From positions 23,357 to 55,417 of the forward strand of contig JABBOD010000004.1 in NCBI GenBank assembly GCA_019351995.1: a DNA stretch of 32,061 nt, in the 5' to 3' direction. Of this stretch, positions 29,473 through 32,061 are shown one piece after another. Under the pieces are notes generated by a model. That model was not told the DNA's origin. It was given only the letters and a program-made list of their open reading frames with translations, and made no database searches. Origin of the DNA: Acidobacteriota bacterium. GTDB taxonomy: Bacteria > Actinomycetota > Actinomycetes > Actinomycetales > Microbacteriaceae. The position numbers and the translations under genes are program-made. How positions within the stretch are numbered: position 1 is the first letter of the stretch; each line of letters opens with the position of its first letter.

Positions 29473-30453
29473 GTGAACACCCCGTTCGGCTGGCTCGCCC
29501 AGCGCATCACCCTCACGCCCCGCGCTCTGCGCTGGGGCACCACCGCCGCGCTCGTTGTGAGTATCCTGATCGTGCTCGGCGGCGGGGTGGTGCGCGTCAC
29601 CGGCTCCGGTCTCGGGTGCCCCACCTGGCCCAGTTGCGAGGGAACATCGATCGCGCCGATTCCGGCGCTGGGCATCCAGGGCATCATCGAGTTCGCCAAC
29701 CGGTTGCTCACCACCGTTCTGGTCGTCGCGGTCGGCTGGGCCATCGTGGCCGCGCGCCTGCAGGCCCACCGCGATCGGATGCTCACCCGACTCGCGTGGT
29801 CGATGTTCTGGCTCGTCGTCGCGAACGCCGTCGCCGGCGGCATCACGGTCTTGGCGAAACTCAACCCGTGGGTGGTGGCGCTGCACTTTCTGCTCGCAAT
29901 GGGTCTGCTCGCGACCGCGACGCTCACCTGGCATCGCGCGAGATGGCGAGGAACCCCGGGCGTCGCCACGCCGGCCGGCCCTCGGTCTATTGCCCGAACG
30001 CTGCTCGGCCTCACCGCGGCTCTGGTCGTCGTCGGAACGCTGGTCTCAGGCTCGGGCCCCCATTCTGGCGACTCGATCGCTGTTCCACGAATGGGTCTGA
30101 ACTGGACATCGGTGGTCATGGTGCACGCGGCGATCGCCGTCCTGGTCATCGCGATGACGATCGCACTGTTCCTGGCGCTCCGCCGCACACCGGATGCCAC
30201 CATGGCCCGCCGCACAACTCTCGTCTTCCTCGCGGTTCTCCTGGCGCAAGGGCTGCTCGGGACCGTGCAGTCGCTCATCGGGATCCCTGCGGTGTTGGTG
30301 GCGCTGCACCTCGTGGGTGCCGCACTCGTGTGGGTGGGCGCAATCCGCGTCCTCTTGGATGTCGAACCGGGCCTGTTCGCGCTCCGGAAGCTCCCTGCCG
30401 ACGCTCAGCCCGCGCAGTCCGTCTCCCGCACGATCGCCGAGCCTTCCCTATAG
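29473..30453 (+). CDS. ctaA: Heme A synthase (COX15/CtaA family)
   Basis: Oxidises heme O to heme A for cytochrome aa3 oxidase. The protein has 326 residues and eight or so membrane helices, as in the family. Visible are [17 protein letters not shown] with the paired cysteines 49 and 55 (the CtaA loop disulfide), EFANRLLTT with the E-x-x-x-R pattern around a heme ligand region, a helix with [10 protein letters not shown], and [11 protein letters not shown] and ALHLVGAAL carrying His residues. The start is GTG, 8 nt after ctaB, so the two are co-transcribed. Its stop codon is inside the TATAGACT promoter-like sequence for sufB. Confidence 0.94.
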   Translation: MNTPFGWLAQRITLTPRALRWGTTAALVVSILIVLGGGVVRVTGSGLGCPTWPSCEGTSIAPIPALGIQGIIEFANRLLTTVLVVAVGWAIVAARLQAHRDRMLTRLAWSMFWLVVANAVAGGITVLAKLNPWVVALHFLLAMGLLATATLTWHRARWRGTPGVATPAGPRSIARTLLGLTAALVVVGTLVSGSGPHSGDSIAVPRMGLNWTSVVMVHAAIAVLVIAMTIALFLALRRTPDATMARRTTLVFLAVLLAQGLLGTVQSLIGIPAVLVALHLVGAALVWVGAIRVLLDVEPGLFALRKLPADAQPAQSVSRTIAEPSL

Positions 30454-30456
30454 ACT
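30449..30456 (+). promoter_or_regulatory. Candidate suf operon promoter (-10)
   Basis: TATAGACT contains two overlapping -10-like hexamers (TATAGA and TAGACT) and spans the ctaA stop codon. The -35 region is unclear. It predicts a leader of roughly 125-130 nt before sufB. Confidence 0.45.
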
Positions 30457-30486
30457 CGAATGGTTCAGGGGCACGAACTGTCGGGA

Positions 30487-30497
30487 CGTCAGTGACG
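30487..30497. repeat. Short inverted repeat upstream of sufB
   Basis: CGTCA-G-TGACG, a perfect 5+1+5 dyad within the predicted sufB leader, about 30 nt after the putative transcription start. It could be an operator; no regulator is assigned. Confidence 0.3.
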
Positions 30498-30589
30498 ACG
30501 CAGGGAACCCCAGCTCCCGACGGCGCTTCTCCGGAACACTGAATGCCGGTCCGAGCGGAATGGTTCGCCCCGGCGGGAAAGAGGTCCAC

Positions 30590-32008
30590 ATGTCAGACGT
30601 GCTCATCGATCGACCCGAGCTCTCAGGGCTGGGTCAATACGAGTTCGGGTGGTCAGACTCCGATACAGCAGGGGCGTCGGCCCGTCGTGGCGTTTCCGAC
30701 GAGATCGTCACCGACATCTCGAACCTGAAGTCCGAGCCCGAGTGGATGCTCAAGAACCGGCTCAAGGCGCTGAAGATCTTCGGCATGAAGCCGATGCCCA
30801 CCTGGGGTGCCGACCTCACCGGGATCGACTTCGACAACATCAAGTACTTCGTGCGCTCCACCGAGAGCCAGGCAACGAGCTGGGAAGAGCTGCCTGACGA
30901 CATCAAGGCGACATACGAGAAGCTGGGCATCCCCGAAGCAGAACGTCAGCGCCTCGTCGCCGGTGTCGCCGCCCAGTACGAGTCCGAGGTCGTCTACCAC
31001 CAGATCAACGCCGAGCTCGAAGCTCAGGGCGTGATCTTCATGGACACCGACACGGCACTGAAGGAGCACCCGGAGATCTTCCAGGAGTACTTCGGCACCG
31101 TCATTCCGTCCGGCGATAACAAGTTTGCGGCGCTGAACACGGCGGTGTGGTCTGGTGGAAGCTTCGTCTACGTGCCGCCCGGCGTGCACGTCGAGATTCC
31201 GCTGCAGGCCTACTTCCGAATCAACACGGAAAACATGGGCCAGTTCGAGCGGACTCTGATCATCGCGGACGAGGATTCGTACGTTCACTACATCGAGGGC
31301 TGCACCGCACCGATCTACAAGTCGGACTCCTTGCACTCCGCCGTGGTCGAGATCATCGTGAAGAAGAACGCGCGAGTTCGGTACACCACGATCCAGAACT
31401 GGTCGAACAACGTCTACAACCTGGTCACCAAGCGTGCGATCGCGCACGAGGGCGCCACCATGGAGTGGATCGACGGCAACATCGGCTCCAAGGTGACGAT
31501 GAAGTACCCCTCGATCTACCTGGTGGGGGAGCACGCCAAGGGCGAGACCCTTTCGGTCGCCTTCGCCGGTCCCGGTCAGCACCAGGATGCCGGCGCCAAG
31601 ATGGTCCACATGGCGCCGTACACGACGTCGTCGATCGTGTCGAAGTCGATTGCTCGCGGCGGGGGACGCGCCGGCTACCGCGGCGAGGTCCGCGTTGCCG
31701 AGAACGCCCATCACGCGGCCAACACCGTGCGTTGCGATGCCCTCCTGGTCGACTCGATCTCTCGCTCGGACACGTACCCGTCGATCGACATCCGAGTGGA
31801 TGACGTCCAACTCGGCCACGAAGCGACCGTGTCGCGCGTCAGCGAGGAACAGTTGTTCTACTTGATGTCGCGCGGGATGCCGGAAGACGAGGCGATGGCC
31901 ATGATCGTCCGCGGCTTCATCGAGCCGATCGCCCGGGAACTCCCGATGGAGTACGCCCTCGAACTCAACAAGCTCATCGAGATGAGCATGGAAGGCAGTG
32001 TCGGCTAG
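30590..32008 (+). CDS. sufB: Fe-S cluster assembly protein SufB
   Basis: Scaffold subunit of the SufBCD Fe-S assembly complex in the cytoplasm. The protein has 472 residues from ATG 30590, the usual SufB size; AAAGAGG lies 6 nt upstream. The beta-helix core has [30 protein letters not shown] with the conserved Cys, [15 protein letters not shown], and the C-terminal [11 protein letters not shown] and [12 protein letters not shown]. There is no intein, although SufB of mycobacteria often carries one. The open frame upstream to 30194 lies in ctaA and is ignored. The next gene begins directly after the TAG stop. Confidence 0.97.
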   Translation: MSDVLIDRPELSGLGQYEFGWSDSDTAGASARRGVSDEIVTDISNLKSEPEWMLKNRLKALKIFGMKPMPTWGADLTGIDFDNIKYFVRSTESQATSWEELPDDIKATYEKLGIPEAERQRLVAGVAAQYESEVVYHQINAELEAQGVIFMDTDTALKEHPEIFQEYFGTVIPSGDNKFAALNTAVWSGGSFVYVPPGVHVEIPLQAYFRINTENMGQFERTLIIADEDSYVHYIEGCTAPIYKSDSLHSAVVEIIVKKNARVRYTTIQNWSNNVYNLVTKRAIAHEGATMEWIDGNIGSKVTMKYPSIYLVGEHAKGETLSVAFAGPGQHQDAGAKMVHMAPYTTSSIVSKSIARGGGRAGYRGEVRVAENAHHAANTVRCDALLVDSISRSDTYPSIDIRVDDVQLGHEATVSRVSEEQLFYLMSRGMPEDEAMAMIVRGFIEPIARELPMEYALELNKLIEMSMEGSVG

Positions 32009-32061
32009 ATGACCACCTCCACGACCGAATCCACGGCCGCGGAGCGTCTCGGGATCCGCGC
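32009..32061 (+). CDS. sufD: Probable Fe-S cluster assembly protein SufD, 5' fragment
   Basis: An ATG immediately follows the sufB stop codon and opens a frame (MTTSTTESTAAERLGIR) that runs off the window. SufD is normally the next gene after sufB in actinobacteria, and a Ser/Thr-rich start is not distinctive, so the assignment rests mainly on gene order. Only 17 codons are visible. Confidence 0.6.
   Translation, partial: MTTSTTESTAAERLGIR

Noticed and set aside
30492..30542. 16-codon upstream open frame ([16 protein letters not shown]) in the sufB leader
   Set aside because: No Shine-Dalgarno or leaderless -10 placement and no run of regulatory codons; composition looks like chance.

Overview
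The window is high-GC DNA from an actinobacterial chromosome. The evidence is the gene content (WhiA, RbpA, OpcA, RapZ of the G-x-G-R-S/T type, a Pgi of the kind fused to transaldolase elsewhere), frequent GTG/TTG starts and apparent leaderless promoters. Gene order resembles Mycobacterium and Streptomyces (rpsA-coaE-uvrB-uvrA; uvrC-rapZ-whiA; gap-pgk-tpiA-secG; tkt-tal-zwf-opcA-pgl next to ctaB; suf genes). A family such as Microbacteriaceae is plausible but is inference. I see no prophage, insertion sequence, tRNA, rRNA or CRISPR array; this is mostly core genome.

Layout. 1-734: 3' part of a PTS EIIA gene and HPr. 780-3782: a less conserved accessory stretch with a DUF885 protein, a thymidylate-synthase-like protein overlapping it by 4 nt, and a lipoprotein. 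3783-6220: rpsA with a structured leader and strong terminator, then coaE. 6280-14322: the whole UvrB, UvrA, UvrC set, with rapZ coupled to uvrC. 14371-16157: whiA and Mn-type sodA. 16261-20011: gap-pgk-tpiA (lower glycolysis), secG and rbpA. 20016-28203, minus strand: tkt-tal-pgi-zwf-opcA-pgl, a pentose-phosphate operon with several 4-nt coupled junctions. 28496-30453: ctaB and ctaA for heme O/A synthesis. 30590-32061: sufB and the start of sufD (Fe-S assembly).

How the genes work together. Glycolysis (gap, pgk, tpiA) and the pentose-phosphate operon converge tail to tail with only 4 bp between the rbpA and pgl stop codons. The PTS proteins feed phosphorylated sugar into these pathways. UvrABC form the nucleotide excision repair machine. 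SodA, CtaA/CtaB and Suf serve aerobic life: superoxide removal, heme for terminal oxidase, and Fe-S clusters.

Most interesting points: (1) the divergent thymidylate-synthase/hydroxymethylase-like protein at 2474-3127; (2) a repeated TAnnnT-N6/7-start-codon arrangement at the DUF885 gene, coaE, uvrB and uvrA that predicts leaderless transcripts; (3) twin repeat-plus-hairpin modules in the rpsA leader; (4) an RbpA with no cysteine at all; (5) no yvcK between rapZ and whiA and no sufR directly upstream of sufB; (6) short tandem repeats and perfect palindromes in the uvrB-uvrA and whiA-sodA gaps and in the 5' end of uvrC. No gene-free stretch exceeds 300 bases; the longest is the divergent tkt/ctaB gap of 292 bp.
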